Origin: a virus | Direction: 5' to 3' (one strand) | DNA length: 20,312 nt | IMG/VR virus record: IMGVR_UViG_3300024520_006865 | Location: 1-20,312 of that record | Part shown: in pieces, positions 19,332 through 20,312 of the stretch | Numbering within the stretch: position 1 is the stretch's first letter | Layout: the number at the start of each line of letters is the position of its first letter | Notes under the pieces: model-generated | The model's input: only the letters and a program-made list of their open reading frames with translations | Database searches by the model: none | What the model was told of the DNA's origin: nothing | Translations under genes and position numbers: made by a program

Positions 19332-20312
19332 ATCATCCGACAGCAGGGCGGTGTTCTCGCCCTCGGTAAGCTCCACCGAAACGCCCCAGCTTTCCGGAAT
19401 CGGGAGGCCGAGTTTTTGATTCAGCGCAATGGCCCGGGCGAACTCTTCCGCCACGTCTTCATAATCCTGACCATTTTCCGCAGCCACACTGAAGGGCCCG
19501 CGCGACATATCGCCCAGGGCAATACTCTGCGCTTTGTGCGTTTTCATCGGGTCAATATGCCGGCGGCTCGGCGGCTGAAACTTCACCCGCTCAAACTTTG
19601 CCAGTTTGCTCATGGGCAAACGCAGGGCGCCGGAGGTGATGGCCATGGGCAGCCAGTCCACAAAATTGGGTTCTTCGAACGCATCGATCCAGAACTGCTG
19701 AAGATCCGCCCAGAAGGCAATATCGGAATGAACGCCGATCTGGCCGGCGGAATATGAAACCCCTTCAAAATCGTTTCCAAACTCCGGATAAGATACCCCG
19801 AGCCCTGCCGCCATGCTGCGGGTGATCGATTTGGTGAAATCGCCGAAATCCGCACCAGGATACCCCGGATCGAACGCTTCAAAATCAAGCCCTTCCGGAA
19901 GTTCCCAGAATTCGCCTGGCGCACAATCCGCCGGAACCCCGCCAAAACTGTCCACCGGATTTCCATCACTATCCGCGGGCGCATTATAATCTTCGTTCGG
20001 TTTAAAGAATCCCATCTTAGACGCCGCCACCCGATAACCAATGGTTACGGCAGCTTCAATCGCATCGAGCATTTTCGCCCGCTGGCCGGTGGCCATCAGA
20101 TGCGTGAACCCGCGCGTTTGGCCCGGGCGTTCTGTAATAAAGATATGGTCAATCTCATCCGCCGGAACCCGCGTGTGGCCCGAGCCATAGGCCACCGATC
20201 CAACCCACTGCACCGGCGCTTCTTTCAAAAAGTAATAGGCCACCGGACGCCCCGAACCATCGAGTTCAACCCCCATCCGGATTTCATTCAAGCCGGAAGA
20301 AGCTTTTCGATT
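19329..20312 (-). CDS. Portal protein, lambda type (5' end outside window)
   Basis: The frame is open to the right edge, so the 320-residue run from a TTG at 20291 is only the C-terminal part of a larger protein. The lambda-B-type portal pattern is clear: GVELDGSGRPVAYYFLKEAP, RVPADEIDHIFITERPGQTRGFTHL, AIEAAVTIGYRVAASKMGFF, then SITRSMAAGLGVSYPEFGNDFEGVSYSAGQIGVHSDIAFW and WLPMAITSGALRLP. FQPPSRRHIDPMKTHKAQSIAL is the usual late segment. It forms the dodecameric DNA channel at the head vertex. Terminase genes are expected further right. Confidence 0.9.
   Translation of the reverse strand, partial: NRKASSGLNEIRMGVELDGSGRPVAYYFLKEAPVQWVGSVAYGSGHTRVPADEIDHIFITERPGQTRGFTHLMATGQRAKMLDAIEAAVTIGYRVAASKMGFFKPNEDYNAPADSDGNPVDSFGGVPADCAPGEFWELPEGLDFEAFDPGYPGADFGDFTKSITRSMAAGLGVSYPEFGNDFEGVSYSAGQIGVHSDIAFWADLQQFWIDAFEEPNFVDWLPMAITSGALRLPMSKLAKFERVKFQPPSRRHIDPMKTHKAQSIALGDMSRGPFSVAAENGQDYEDVAEEFARAIALNQKLGLPIPESWGVSVELTEGENTALLSDD

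Overview
The window is most of the late (virion) half of a lambda-like siphovirus prophage with its integrase. A block of right-to-left genes, almost all on the minus strand, runs from the portal at the right edge (truncated by the window end) to a glycosyltransferase/sulfotransferase pair at about 3.1-4.9 kb. There it meets a plus-strand tyrosine integrase tail to tail. No rRNA, tRNA, CRISPR array or IS element was seen. The host cannot be named from the sequence. The integrase C-terminus (NAGRHSFCTYH and YDHYRG) and the secreted, repeat-bearing accessory proteins recall prophages of the Verrucomicrobiota/Kiritimatiellota (PVC) group; this is a low-confidence inference.

Left region (1-1964, plus strand except one small ORF). 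It holds the 3' end of an unrecognised gene, a coupled mini-ORF, and a possible minus-strand small gene facing an Xre/Cro-type regulator across a spacer with a perfect 20-bp palindrome. A good sigma70-like promoter follows, then a secreted protein plus small membrane protein pair and a strong intrinsic terminator. The integrase comes next, preceded by CCACCA-type repeats on a roughly 10-bp pitch. The prophage/host boundary may lie in 1678-1964.

Virion operon (minus strand, read right to left): portal; prohead protease fused to the HK97-fold major capsid protein, with an internal ribosome-binding site that could release capsid protein alone; a small KOW-like-length head protein; a terminator; a 57-aa protein; an inserted block of exported or membrane proteins (a Sec-signal beta-helix protein, a 16-codon micro-ORF, a second secreted protein, a Cys-containing small protein, a C-tail-anchored coiled-coil protein, a lipoprotein, a 58-aa hydrophobic protein) and a DUF1353 protein; then head-tail joining protein, tail terminator, HTH-metallophosphoesterase, tail tube, tail-assembly chaperone with a -1 frameshifted extension, a short tape measure, a hub-like tail protein and a tip/adhesin ending in a (Thr-Pro)n tail. 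Directly after the adhesin, and translationally coupled to it, lie a GlcNAc-type polypeptide glycosyltransferase and a PAPS-dependent sulfotransferase.

The most interesting possibility is that these last three genes form a virion-glycosylation cassette: the Thr-Pro tail would be the acceptor, the glycosyltransferase would decorate it and the sulfotransferase would sulfate the sugar. Two further unexplained patterns stand out. A 38-bp identical repeat lies upstream of only the major capsid and tail-tube genes. Seven-base tandem repeats with different sequences but the same 7-bp unit occupy most non-overlapping gene gaps of the virion operon.
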